64,000 bases of DNA from Larimichthys crocea. Taxonomy: Eukaryota; Chordata; Actinopteri; Sciaenidae. Where the stretch lies: positions 10,212,954 through 10,276,953 of the forward strand of contig NC_040027.1 in NCBI RefSeq assembly GCF_000972845.2, written 5' to 3'. The notes beneath the pieces are model-generated. The model was not told the DNA's origin. It saw only the letters and a list, made by a program, of their open reading frames with translations, and did no database searches. This document shows positions 1 to 10,117 of the stretch, piece by piece; position 1 is the first letter of the stretch; every line of letters starts with the position of its first letter. Position numbers and translations under genes: made by a program.

Positions 1-71
1 CGAGCTGCCCTTCACTCAGTGCCCCTGTCCCCCCCGCAGCCTGCCATGGCAGGCCCCGTCGATGGAGAATG
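1..71 (+). CDS. irf4: irf4 exon (linker region), cut by left window edge
   Basis: The frame opens at base 2 and reads PFTQCPCPPRSLPWQ then APSMENG, matching the human linker before ENGCQ. It ends at donor GT 72-73 after one base of a Gly codon. The sequence gtcccccccgcag at 27-39 looks like an acceptor, but the open upstream frame also aligns with human (E-LPFTQCP versus E-IPYQCP), so I treat it as coding. Confidence 0.8.
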
Positions 72-3000
72 GTACCGTGTTCCACGTTCATGTACAAGCG
101 TTACCACTGTGGTCAGTTCAACTACGGCATGTGAATGTTTTTGTTAAACTCTTCTTCTTCTCTGTGTGCAGGATATCAGCTCAGAGCCTCGATCTACTCG
201 TACAGTCCGGCTGACAGCCAGCCCTCGCCTTTCACGCTGGACGCCGGCATCAGATCAGCCGAGGCGCTCTCAGGTAGACAAACGCTTTTAATCTGCAACA
301 TGTAAGTCCAAATGTACAAGACTGTGCTTCATATGCATCATCACAGCTAAAGATGTAGACGTCTATTTAGCGGTGTAGTTGTTGATTGTGAAGCCGCTCA
401 CCTTCCTAGTGTGAAGGAGAAGTTATGGTGGATATTATATTCCATCCTTAAATCTGACACACTGGACCTTTAAGTTTAACTGTGAAAACTTGGAAGGTTA
501 ATGCAACTGTAAAATAAAAAACACTTTTTGGCCTAATAAGAGTGCTGTAATGAAATCTTTCTGATTTTTACATTTATTGTATGTTCGCATCAAACCCGTT
601 GGCCTCGATGTACACCACCTACCCACCATGTATCAGGTAGCTAGATTTGAATATTTACTGCCCCCTAGTCGCCAGAAAGTAATTAATGCAGCTTTAATTA
701 AAGTGTTTTGGCATTAAGAACATACCATACGCTTAAAGTAGCTTCAGTTTAAGATCTAAAGGTTTTGGTGAGACCAGAAAAGATTGTTCGAACCTAAATT
801 AAATCTGAAGGGATGACATGTTTTAGGAGTTCTTTGACTGATGGAGGAACCTCAAGTTTAAAGTCTGACACAAGTCTTGCACCAAATATTCTCTGACTGT
901 AACCTTAAGTCTGGCCAGAGAAGCACAAACCTCAGGATGCAGTATCAGATAAAACTGATTCGAAAACATGCTCAGTGATCTCTGCCCGTGTCCCTCTTCT
1001 CCAATCAGACTACCGCCTGCACGTGTCGGTATATTTCCGAGACAGTCTGGTGCAGGAGGCGACCATCTCCAGTCCGGAGGGGTGCCACATCACTCCGTGC
1101 TCCCCAGATGAGAAGCAGTACCCGCAGCCTGGAAATCCTGAGGTGGTCCGTCTGCCCGTGGACAGTCTGTCAGGCCAGAGGAGGGCAGATGAAGGCCCTG
1201 CGAGTCCCTCGTCCCACCTGGACAGGGGAGTGTTACTGTGGATGACCCCAGACGGACTCTACGCTCGGAGGATGTGTCCGAGCAGAGTGTACTGGCAGGG
1301 AGGACTGTCCCAGTACGGAGACAAGCCCAACAAACTGGAGAGAGATGTCAACTGCAAAATCCTCCACATGCAGGACTGCCTTACAGGTGAGACAGTGACC
1401 GACGACGCGTTTCATCTGATTTGTTTTTCATTAACTGTCCATGTTGTAGAAGTCAACGTCCTAAAGCTTGGACGTCAAACCAATCTCCTCTCTGGTACAT
1501 AAGCCTGACGCACTGCAGGAGAGCTGTGCAATCGATCTGAATTTTGATTTTGACGTAAACAAAAGTTTTCGCTGGGTAACTTTTCGAAATCTTTTCAGTC
1601 CTAGAGCTGAAATGATACCTGAGTTTCGGTACTGATACCAAAAAACATTTTCTTTCACGATATGATACTTTGAAGAGAAGAAGAAGAACTTTACCAACAT
1701 AAACAAGTCTAAAACTTGAATAAATCAACTGACTGACTACAAACATGAGCAGACATTTGATGTCAGGTTTGTGCCAGCATCCAATGACACTAAGCGTAGT
1801 TTCTGAATCCAAAAAGACTTTTTCAACCGTCTGGATGAAAACATATTTTACATGTTGCACAATAAAAGAGATATTTGATCTATTTCCTATGTGACAGCTG
1901 TAGCTGGTGATGAAAACGACATATATTTTCCTCTTTTAGTAAATCAGAAGTTGTTTTGGTATAATCTTTGTTGGGGAAAAAGAGTTGCAACTGCAATATT
2001 GTCACATCCAGATGGTTGGAAGAGTCTTTTATGATTTTGAAGTGTTGTTAATCAACCTTATTGTGGACGGTTTAGCTCTGTGACTTGAATGTAAGCTGGG
2101 GTTAAACTTTACAGTAAGTCAACAGCAGATCTTCAGCTGCAGCTCATTTACCGTCAGTCACTGAGTACCTAAGAAGACCACTTCAGAGTAATACAACCCC
2201 TCAAAAGTTGATATCACAAGACTGTGGTAGACAAACCTTTGAGAGTTGTATTTCATGATGAGGCAACAGTCACATGACTTCTTCACAGCCACATCATCCC
2301 CACCCACATGCTAAGCCAGCCCCAGCTGTGTAGAAGACACAGCGTCAGTGTATTTGCATACATGGTGTGACCAGGACTTTCCATTCGAATCACCCCAAAG
2401 GTCATAATAACTTCAAGTGAAATTCATTTGAATTCATTTGAATTTTTTACCAGTCAAGATGTATTTTTGATATCTGATTCGATCTGATCTCCTTTTCTTG
2501 GCTATCAGAGATCCAGAGTTACGGGCTCCACGGTCGGCCGCTGCCTCGTTTCCAGGTCCAGCTGAATTTTGGAGACGAGTGTCTGGACCCGCAGAGACAA
2601 AGACGGACCCTCACTGTCCAGGTCATTGTCCACACTGTTACACTAACACTCAGTAAAGCCCTCATCTCACATCTTCTTCTTCCACTTCTATTTTTGGCAC
2701 TTTTGCACTCGAGCTCTGGGAATTTAAGCTCAGAGAAGTTCGAAAAGTGAGAAATAGGATTTGAAAGTTAAAACACAAGATTTGAAAGTCTGTAAAAGAA
2801 CTCAGTCATAATGTTCGCTGCGTTTCATGACTTTAAATTCGGTTTCTGAACAAGTCGAGCAGAGATTCAGCACTCGCCTGGTTCCAGACCTCGGAACCAC
2901 CGCCCACGTGTTGCGGTGATTCAGATGATAGGATGTGTGACTCCATTTCAACTTGGGAAGATATGAAACCCAGAAACCCCAAAAAAAGCAGAGGCTCGAC

Positions 3001-4234
3001 TAATTGTGCTCCAGCATTTCTCGGCTAGTAGTGTCACCGATATGACCCGATAATCAGACTGAATGTTTCACTTCATTACTCAGTCTGACCGATTTCTTGT
3101 TGCCGTTGGTATTTCTCCTTAAACAATCAGTATCGAGTGATGCCGCCTGTTCCACTGTCATCACCTTCAGTCAGCACAGAAACCGCAGTGGCGGTTTGCC
3201 AAAAGAAGTCGTTTTTCATGTCAATCCAAGAAGATTAGAGCTCAAACAATTAGCCGATCAACAGTGAAAACATCAAACATTCCTCATGCTTTACTTTGTT
3301 TTATTTGGAAGTTAACAATATTCTTTAGGTTCTGTTGTGTTGGTCGGGGAAACAAGACATTTGCTGCCATCACATTGGACTTTTTAAAGCCTACAATGAC
3401 AACCACACTGATACAAAAAGTTGGTGACATTTCTGTGAATTTTTTTCAATCAACGCCCCCATTCCTGATCCCACCTACAAAATTCAGATTGGCCTTTTGG
3501 TTTTCCAACCAAGCTGTCGATGAGCACAACACCAAACCCACACCTGTCTCTGAAATCTACATCTGAGACGTGGACAGTTATTAAGAAGCCTGAACTATCA
3601 TACAAGCTGATTTCCGCCATAGCTCCAATTAAAGATCTTGAAGATCTCTTGAAAAGATTTTAAGCACCGAGACAGGTGTGTTGAATCTTAGAAACTTAAG
3701 GTCCGCTTACTCGCTTTTCTTCAAAGCTTTCAACTGCATCTCAGGGTCCTCGGTCCTGTGCTAGGTAACCCAAGTTCATTACAACTGAGCAAACAGTCCA
3801 GGAGAAAGATTACAAGTTACAGCTGAAAGCTCTGGAAAAAGTTCGTAAATAGACCCTGTGGTGAAGATTTCTTGTCAAACCTGAATTTAAAGTTATGAAA
3901 CGATTCGAAAACCCAGAGAACAGAGCAGCTCCTGCAGACTTTCAAGTGTTATTTTTACACTTTCAAATCCCATTTTTCACTCTTCAAACCATAGTTTAAA
4001 CTTTCAAAATCTCACTTTTTAGGCTTTCGGATGTTGAGCGTCTTTTCGCTGACTTTCATGTCGTTTCAGGTGGAGCCGCTGTTCGCCAGGCAGCTCCTGT
4101 ATTACGCCGCCCAGCAGATGGGCGGCCACTACTACCGCAGCTACGAGCACCCGGGAGTCACGGATCACATAAACACCTCTGAGGACTACCAGAGGGCCAT
4201 CACACATCATCACAGCAGCAGCCTGCAGGAGTGA
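1..4234 (+). CDS. irf4: Interferon regulatory factor 4, C-terminal part (5 exons, 5'-truncated by the window)
   Basis: IRF4 is a nuclear transcription factor that works with partners such as PU.1 in lymphoid, myeloid and pigment cells. Joined exons are 1-71, 172-273, 1009-1386, 2509-2621 and 4070-4234. All introns are GT-AG and the phases (1,1,1,0) run unbroken into 275 residues and a TGA. Residues 1-55 are the variable linker, where WQAPSMENGYQ aligns with human WQGPACENGCQ. From about residue 56 comes the IRF-association domain, with SPEGC, LDRGVLLWMTPDGLYARR, NKLERD, LPRFQV and EPLFARQLLYYAAQQ. The C-terminus (EDYQRAI then HHSSSLQE) fits IRF4 rather than IRF8. The winged-helix DNA-binding domain lies upstream of the window. 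The convergent neighbour exoc2 matches the human IRF4 locus. I cannot tell whether this is the a or the b teleost duplicate. Confidence 0.93.
172..273 (+). CDS. irf4: irf4 exon (linker to start of IRF-association domain)
   Basis: The acceptor is tgtgcag at 165-171 and the donor is GT at 274-275. It encodes GYQLRASIYSYSP followed by DAGIRSAEAL; the last part matches human SIRSAEALA. Length is 102 nt and both junctions are phase 1, so skipping it would keep the frame. Confidence 0.92.
274..1008 (+). other. irf4: irf4 intron (735 bp)
   Basis: No exon or RNA gene is seen. The block gacacactggacctttaa at 458-475 matches the end of a common fish repeat; a related end (ctacagactggacctttaa) occurs at 11550-11568. 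Confidence 0.6.
1009..1386 (+). CDS. irf4: irf4 exon, main IRF-association domain
   Basis: The acceptor is tccaatcag ending at 1008 and the donor is GT at 1387-1388. It is the largest exon present (378 nt) and carries YRLHVSVYFRDSLVQE, SPEGC, LDRGVLLWMTPDGLYARR and NKLERDVNCK, the core beta-sandwich of the IAD. The open frame runs past the donor to 1502, but that extension is intronic. Confidence 0.95.
1387..2508 (+). other. irf4: irf4 intron (1122 bp)
   Basis: Bounded by donor gtgaga and acceptor gctatcag. A minus-strand open frame at 1453-1860 has no recognisable similarity. Nothing else supportable. Confidence 0.6.
2509..2621 (+). CDS. irf4: irf4 exon, IRF-association domain
   Basis: The acceptor is ctatcag ending at 2508 and the donor is GT at 2622-2623. 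It translates as EIQSYGLHGRPLPRFQ, then VQLNFGDE and RQRRTLTVQ, aligning with human ELQAFAHHGRSLPRFQVTLCFGEE. It is too short and split to stand out as an open frame. Confidence 0.94.
2622..4069 (+). other. irf4: irf4 last intron (1448 bp)
   Basis: Bounded by donor gtcatt and acceptor tcgtttcag. The stretch 3310-3420 weakly resembles the dispersed repeat family noted at 52430-52620. No coding signal. Confidence 0.55.
4070..4234 (+). CDS. irf4: irf4 terminal coding exon
   Basis: The acceptor is tcgtttcag ending at 4069. It starts VEPLFARQLLYYAAQQ and ends HHHSSSLQE plus TGA (4232-4234), very close to human VEPLLARQLYYFAQQ and SSIQE. It completes the IAD and the C-terminal auto-inhibitory tail. 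Confidence 0.96.
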   Translation: MEPLFARQLLYYAAQQMGGHYYRSYEHPGVTDHINTSEDYQRAITHHHSSSLQE

Positions 4235-4543
4235 TCTCAGTGGGTTCAAGTGACTTTTGAAAAGTTCGAGATGCAGCAAAAAAAACAAAACACGGGAGAC
4301 CAGGAAACTCTGAGACAAAGAGGACGACGTTGTACATAAAATAATGGACATTTAGTGACGGTTACTATTTCCCCTGTAGAGTTCTGTGTGTGTTTGTCAG
4401 TGCGTGTGGCTGGAACCAAAGTTGCAGTGTTAATTTTTTGTTTTTTTTTCTTACTGTATTTTTATATTTTCTATACCATGCAAAAAAGAAAAAAAACTGA
4501 CAGCTTGATTGTACTGTAGGAAAACTGATGAATCTTTAGTGCC

Positions 4544-4775
4544 TTAAAGGAGATAGTTTGACATTTTAGTGAAATATTCTTTCCGAGAGTTAGACGAGAA
4601 GATCGACGCCTCACTCGAGGGGGGTCCACAAAGACTGGAAATAAGTGGAAAAGGTTAGCCTGGATTGTTTGTTTAATCGGTACAACAACAAAAACTGAAG
4701 TGCAAAAACTTTTTCTTGGAAACTTCCTGGAAATAAGAAAGCCAAGAAGTAGCCCAGCACAACAACAACAACTCA
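4544..4775 (+). repeat. Dispersed teleost repeat fragment inside the irf4 3' UTR
   Basis: It begins TTAAAGGAGATAGTTTGACA and continues with degenerate blocks (GAGAGTTAGACGAGAAGATCG, AAGACTGGAAA, TTGTTTGTTTAATCGGTAC) in the order I recall from an abundant teleost interspersed repeat. Identification rests on recognition of this block order, not on a search. Confidence 0.6.
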
Positions 4776-5119
4776 TGGACCTAACAAAACACAGCTTTGC
4801 AGTCTTTGTGCTGCCTGTTTGAGTGGTACTGATTTTCTTAGTTAACTCTTCTGGATCATTTTGTTGCTAGGAGACACTATCACCAACATTTAATAACTTA
4901 TGGATGGATTGTTGTGCTGGGCTGTGTTTGTGTGGATCTCTCAGGAAGCTGATTTTTAGATAAGCTTGTTAAACTGTGTCATATATTTCAGTTGCGTGAT
5001 ATATTTTTTTAAGTGTCATAAACCAAATCTGAGAAAGAGAGAGAGAGTGAATGTTTTTTAATGTTCTGAGCTCTTTTTTCTTCTGCCTTTGAATGAGCAC
5101 ATTTCTGTCCTTAAAAAAC

Positions 5120-5125
5120 AATAAA
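5120..5125 (+). terminator. irf4: Polyadenylation signal AATAAA of irf4
   Basis: Canonical hexamer in the plus orientation, 886 bp after the irf4 stop codon, with a GU-rich stretch 15-40 bases downstream. Confidence 0.6.
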
Positions 5126-5145
5126 AGTGCAAAAGGAGTGACGAC

Positions 5146-8100
5146 CTCTGTTCGTAACTGTGTGAGCGAGCTCTTCGGGTACTATCTGCTCAGACGCACT
5201 CTGAACAGGAAGCGTGGTTCAGATGCAGGATGAGGCTGGTTAATCAAACACTTCATTATCACAAACAATGTGTTGACATCACGAGGGGAGGAGAGAGAGA
5301 AAAAGAGAGAGAGAGAGGGAGGAAGAGGTTGGCCACGCTTTCCGCGCCGGAGAGAAAGCCTTCCTGGTTTCTGCTCACAGATTAGAGTCTGTTTCCACTT
5401 CCATGGAAAACAGTCACGAAAACCCACAAAAACATTTGTCACCGCCGCGACAATTATTCACAAGAAGAGCGAGGAAGATGTCATCACTCGATAGGGTTGT
5501 TCGTGAAAAACATTTTTTTTTTACTCTGAATGATGATTCCTCCTCAGCAGGAAGAGAGCTTCGAAGTTAAAATGACTGTGAGCAGAACATCAGGGCGACG
5601 TCCATTCATGTGTTCACTGAGGTTTCAATTCACATCAAACATTAAGTCCATGAAGTTTGAGCAGTAGTAAAAACGTGTGGATGTTTGTTCCATTTACTAA
5701 ATGATTAGACTGATAATTAAAACTGCAGTTCATCGATTAATTATCAAAACGTTTCAGTGTTATAGAAAATGCTTCGTTAAAGTTACATTATGTAACTTTT
5801 CTATCAGAAAATTTAAAATCCTGTTGATGCTACACTGACCTGTGATCAGGTGAACGGGTCGGGAGAAGTACATAACCACCAACTGTTTCACTGATTCTGG
5901 TGAACCTGGATCATATTTTATGGAGGAAATGTTTTCGGACGTCCTCCGTCTGCTTCCTGACGGACAGTGAAGGGAACTGCTGCCAACTGTAGCTGCCGTT
6001 AGCTAACGTTAGGTCAGTTTGTTAGTCGGGCTGTGAGCTCAGAGCACCGGGGGAGTGTTAGTGTTTGAACCAGAGGGGTTTTGGACCATCGGGAAGAAGA
6101 AGAAGAAGAGGAGGTTTTCAGACAGAACATGGCAGAGGCGAAGAGACCGAAGAGGAACCAAGCAGAAGGTCAACGGACAAATAAGTAAGTAGTCAGTAAT
6201 ATTAGCTGCTGTTGTTGACCTTGCTTAATGTTTGGCTGTTGAATTTACTACATAATGTCGCTTTAATAGACACAAATAGAGCAAATACTCTGGAAGTAAA
6301 GGGGAAGTCTGGTCATGTCACCTCAAGTGAAAACATGTTTTTCAAAGAAAAATGGGGGAAACCTGCTCGGTTTGGACGTCCCTTTAAGTTTTTTACGTAA
6401 CACACAGAATAACTCAAAAGATTATCAGATGATTACACAAGCATATGAATATTAGGCCTGAAATATTCCGTCCATGTATTGGTCACGTTACAGTTTGGTA
6501 ACTTAACTCCACCACCCCCATTTATAAGCACTACATTAAGATTTATTCAGTATTTGTAACAAACTATAATGCAGTTGTAAGATTAAAGTGTTTTAAGTCA
6601 CAGTTACTAAGTGTTGTATATTAAACATTACAATGTGTTATTAAGTTAATGTCAACACATTTCCAGTGTAAAATATGTTTCTAGATAAACTTGTTGACGT
6701 CTGCTGTTTTTTTTTTTTTTGATGAATTAAAGGTGTGAGAAAAACAGTGAGTCTTCCTCTGCTCATCAACATCTAAGATGAACTCGGTCAAATTTTCTCT
6801 GATGTGTCAAAGTTCTCCGTTCTTTTAATTACCCACTCACGTTAGAGAGAGATCAAAGTCGAAATATGTTTTGCAGGTTTTGTCATCATCGTCTCCTGAA
6901 TGGAACGAATAAAAATAACAGAACAAAAAAAGAAAAAGAAGCATAAAAAAAAAAAAAACTCCCCCTTCTCACCTCTGTTACTGTAAACAGAGAGCTGGCA
7001 GAGAACGGATAAGGCTTCAGGCTTTGAACTTATTTTGTGAATGAATCCGTGGGAGGACAGAGAGCTAAGTTTAGCTCACAGAGAATCAAAACAACTCCTG
7101 CCTGCCGTGCATGGCTTTCCCCTAAATGTAGATGGGAAACGGAGACAGACACACAAAAGGTTCAGGGTGTGTGAATGTAGACGACAACAGAAAGTTGTAA
7201 CCAGGAGATAACCGAATTGTACATTCATAAGTTGAGAGTGAATGGGTCAACTGCTGCTACGACGACGGCTGTCCTCAGATAACCTCACGTCCTGTCGAAC
7301 TTTCTCATGTGAGCTGTAGGCGTGTCGGTCTGTCTGCCTGACTGACTAGACCTGCCACAACCGTCCCTGCTCGGTCTGGAAGTCCCTACACCCATGATCA
7401 TAATCACGCTTTCTGTTGTCACCGCCGTCTTCCTCTGGGATACGCTCTTGCCCGTTTGCTGGCCTGAATTAACGGCCTGCTACACCGTCCCCACCCTGCA
7501 TACGCCCTGAACTCCTCCCTGCAGATGCTAGACGCTCAGATGCCAGACAGCATGAGTGAACCCGTGAGCTGCAGCTCCAGAGATGAATGGTTCAACCTCG
7601 CTGGTTTGAACGATGATGCACAAACACCAACTGTCTGCAAATATGCAATAATGCAAAGCGGTTCAGCGTGTGTGTGTGTGTGTGTGACAAACAGTTTTGC
7701 AGGCAAGTTTAAAGACTAGATGGAAACATACAAAAGTGAACATTTTGCTTATGTGAACACTGGTGCAATATTATATCCAAGATAACACAAGAGCTCTGCA
7801 AAGAATGTTTCATTTATGAGGATTTAAAAGATGAAAATTAAGTTTAAAACTTGTTAACATGTCAGCAAGTCATCACCATGGCTGCAGTGAAGTAAAGACA
7901 GTCTCAAAAACTGATTTCATACGTCTCACACCTATGGAACCAATGCCGTCACCTTGTGGGGTGGAGCTTTCAGGAGGTACGAGGAGGAGACGCCAGGTGA
8001 AGTCAGGTGTGGAGCTGAGTTTGTCTCACAAAGCAAAAGGCGGAGACGTGCTTCGTTTTTCAGGTCGCAAAGTTGTAAGAGGAGAATTTGCGACTTCGAG

Positions 8101-9354
8101 GATGAATGGGTGCCGTCTATGAAAAAAACAGATTTAAACTTTTATTGAAAGTCTGTGCTGCTGCATCCTGAGAACAAGACGTACAATATAGTATATATAA
8201 ATACTATACTATATAATAATAGTATAATGTCGATTACGCAACGAGCCGAGCTGCTGAGCAGAAAAACAATAATTTGTGGTGGTTTAGGAAGCGTGTCGTG
8301 CTGAAGGTTTGCCTCACGTTACCAGTACGGCGTCTGCAAGATAAAGTTAGCCAACTGAAGTGCATGTGCTGTGCGTTTGATGAGCAGAGTTGAAAGTGAG
8401 CAGGTGAAGATGAAGGTGGTGGGGGACAATTTGCTTTTCACACATCTGCACACGAAGGTAAAGGTGCAAAGAGTTCCATCTGAAATATGCAATTCTAAAA
8501 GAGCAGAGATGAATATTTAAGGTTTAATCGAGGTCAGCAGAGAAACTTTAACGTTTTTCCTTTGAGACCGTATCTGAGTTTACTTCTGTCTGTATCGGTG
8601 GAACATGCAGTGTAAACTTTATTTTACAGCCTGACTTCAGAGAGAAGCAATATTTTGATAAACTGCTTACATGTATGAGGATAAATGACACTAAATGAGA
8701 TATACATGAAGCATTTTTCAAGTTAAATGTCACAAAATATGGATCGTTGAGCTCATGTACGAATGGGTTCGAATCCACCTGCAGCCATCTCTCTCCTCAC
8801 ATTCCTGTTACTCCTCAGCTGTCTCTATACAATAAAAGCTTGATTAAAAAAATATGATATAATCCAGCACAAATTAAATTTGTCTTGTTTAAATTGTGCA
8901 TGGAGTCATATTTGATGTTTGACGACTGTTCTGGCACAAAGACAGATCACACTGTTATTTACCTCCAACCGAGGACGTTTCCTGTTTCATGTGTTTGTCA
9001 GTTAGCAGGATATTGATGACTAACTACTCAACCGATTTCACAAATTTGGTGGCAGCGTTTTGCCACGGCCCAAAGAACAAGTGACAGAATTTGGTGTGGA
9101 TAGCACCACCATGTGGTTTTCTACCAAGCGCTTTACAGTTTCACTAATTACCGTCCCGTGACAGCAAAAAAAAACACCGAGCTACTGCAAACGGTTACAG
9201 TATTCCTCTCTGATCACCAACATGGAAGACAATAAGTCCTGGTAAGACTCAACACAAACATCTTCATGAAAACTAAGAAAATCTGCTGATGAAGACTGTG
9301 TGACACGGTCAGACGCACCTGAACCAGCATGCATGAATGAAAACACGCCACCTC
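5146..9354. other. Intergenic region between convergent irf4 and exoc2
   Basis: About 4.2 kb without a supportable gene. It holds the inverted-repeat element at 5777-6266, poly-A/T runs (6707-6720, 6947-6958), a short TG run at 7668-7687 and an AT-rich partly palindromic patch at 8185-8226. Small open frames here show no family signature. Confidence 0.7.
5777..6266. mobile_element. TTAA-ended inverted-repeat element (MITE-like)
   Basis: The left end is TTAAAGTTACATTATGTA (5777-5794) and the right end is its near-perfect inverse TACATAATGTCGCTTTAA (6249-6266): 16 of 18 positions pair, giving a 490 bp element with TTAA at both edges. This is the look of a non-autonomous DNA transposon of a TTAA-targeting (piggyBac-like) type. 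Inside are a GAAGAAGAAG run and a short frame from ATG 6129 (see findings). Confidence 0.7.
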
Positions 9355-9703
9355 ACCAGTGAGTTTTACTTTATTGGTTCAGTAGAGATGGCACAACACG
9401 TTCAGGACAGATTACTTCAGTCTGAGCACAGACTCCATCTCACTGTCTGTTTGCTGCGTGAGGGGCCAGATGTGATTAGCATAACCAACATGATTGGGAC
9501 TGTCCTGCACAGTAACAATGAAATCAAGTCATTTAGTGTCTTTGAGATTAGATGCACGAGGCGTTTTTTTGGTGTCCAATCTAGACACTGAAAGTGACAC
9601 TGAGAAAAAGGCGATGAGTAACAAGTGATAAAGTGATAACTGAAAAGATAAAGAGTTTAAGTTCTTTAGCTGATTGCACATAGTTCAACTTAAAGACCGG
9701 AGT
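9355..9703 (-). other. exoc2: exoc2 3' UTR
   Basis: Sequence after the exoc2 stop at 9704. The first minus-strand AATAAA is at 9370-9375 (TTTATT on plus), which suggests a 3' UTR of about 350 nt. The cleavage site is inferred. Confidence 0.6.
9370..9375 (-). terminator. exoc2: Polyadenylation signal AATAAA of exoc2
   Basis: AATAAA read on the minus strand, 329 bp beyond the exoc2 stop codon. Confidence 0.55.
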
Positions 9704-9797
9704 TCATCTCTTCAGCGGCTGGACGCAGGACGGCTGGAAGCAGGTGAGCTGCAGCTGCATGCTGCTTTTAAACTTGTTCAACAGCTCTTCCAATAAC
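9704..9797 (-). CDS. exoc2: exoc2 exon 28, residues 892-922 and stop
   Basis: Encodes [20 protein letters not shown] then a divergent tail [10 protein letters not shown] and TGA at 9706-9704. Human ends QAASSTMMKT, so only the last ten residues differ completely. Confidence 0.94.
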
Positions 9798-10069
9798 CTG
9801 ACGGAAGAGACGGAAACACAAACGTGAATCGTGTGGAATGAATCACTAAATCACACTTATTAGTAACACAAAGCAGCGTGAGACTCACTTCTTATCAGCT
9901 CCGCTGTGAAGCTGAGGGAGAGCGTCCAAAGCCAGTTTGAAGCTGGCGCTTAAAAAAAAAAAAAAACCAGAGAGACGCTCGGTTAAAACTTTATTAAAAA
10001 AAGTTTATTAAACTGAAAATACAGATCAGAATGAGTCTGTGTGTATCCAGGCATGAACACTGACCTCTT

Positions 10070-10117
<48 letters not shown>

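Larger units (their letters stand above)
4235..5145 (+). other. irf4: irf4 3' UTR with embedded dispersed repeat
   Basis: About 0.9 kb of A/T-rich sequence follows the stop. The best polyadenylation signal is AATAAA at 5120-5125, followed by a GT-rich stretch (acctctgttcgtaactgtgtg), which sets the approximate end. A teleost-type repeat occupies 4544-4775. The exact cleavage site is inferred. Confidence 0.65.

Noticed and set aside
27..39. Acceptor-like gtcccccccgcag at the left edge
   Set aside because: The frame upstream (ELPFTQCP) also aligns with human IRF4, so it is more likely coding sequence than an intron end.
975..1502. 175-residue frame taken as one exon
   Set aside because: Only 1009-1386 is coding; residues before the acceptor and after the GT donor have no IRF4 match.
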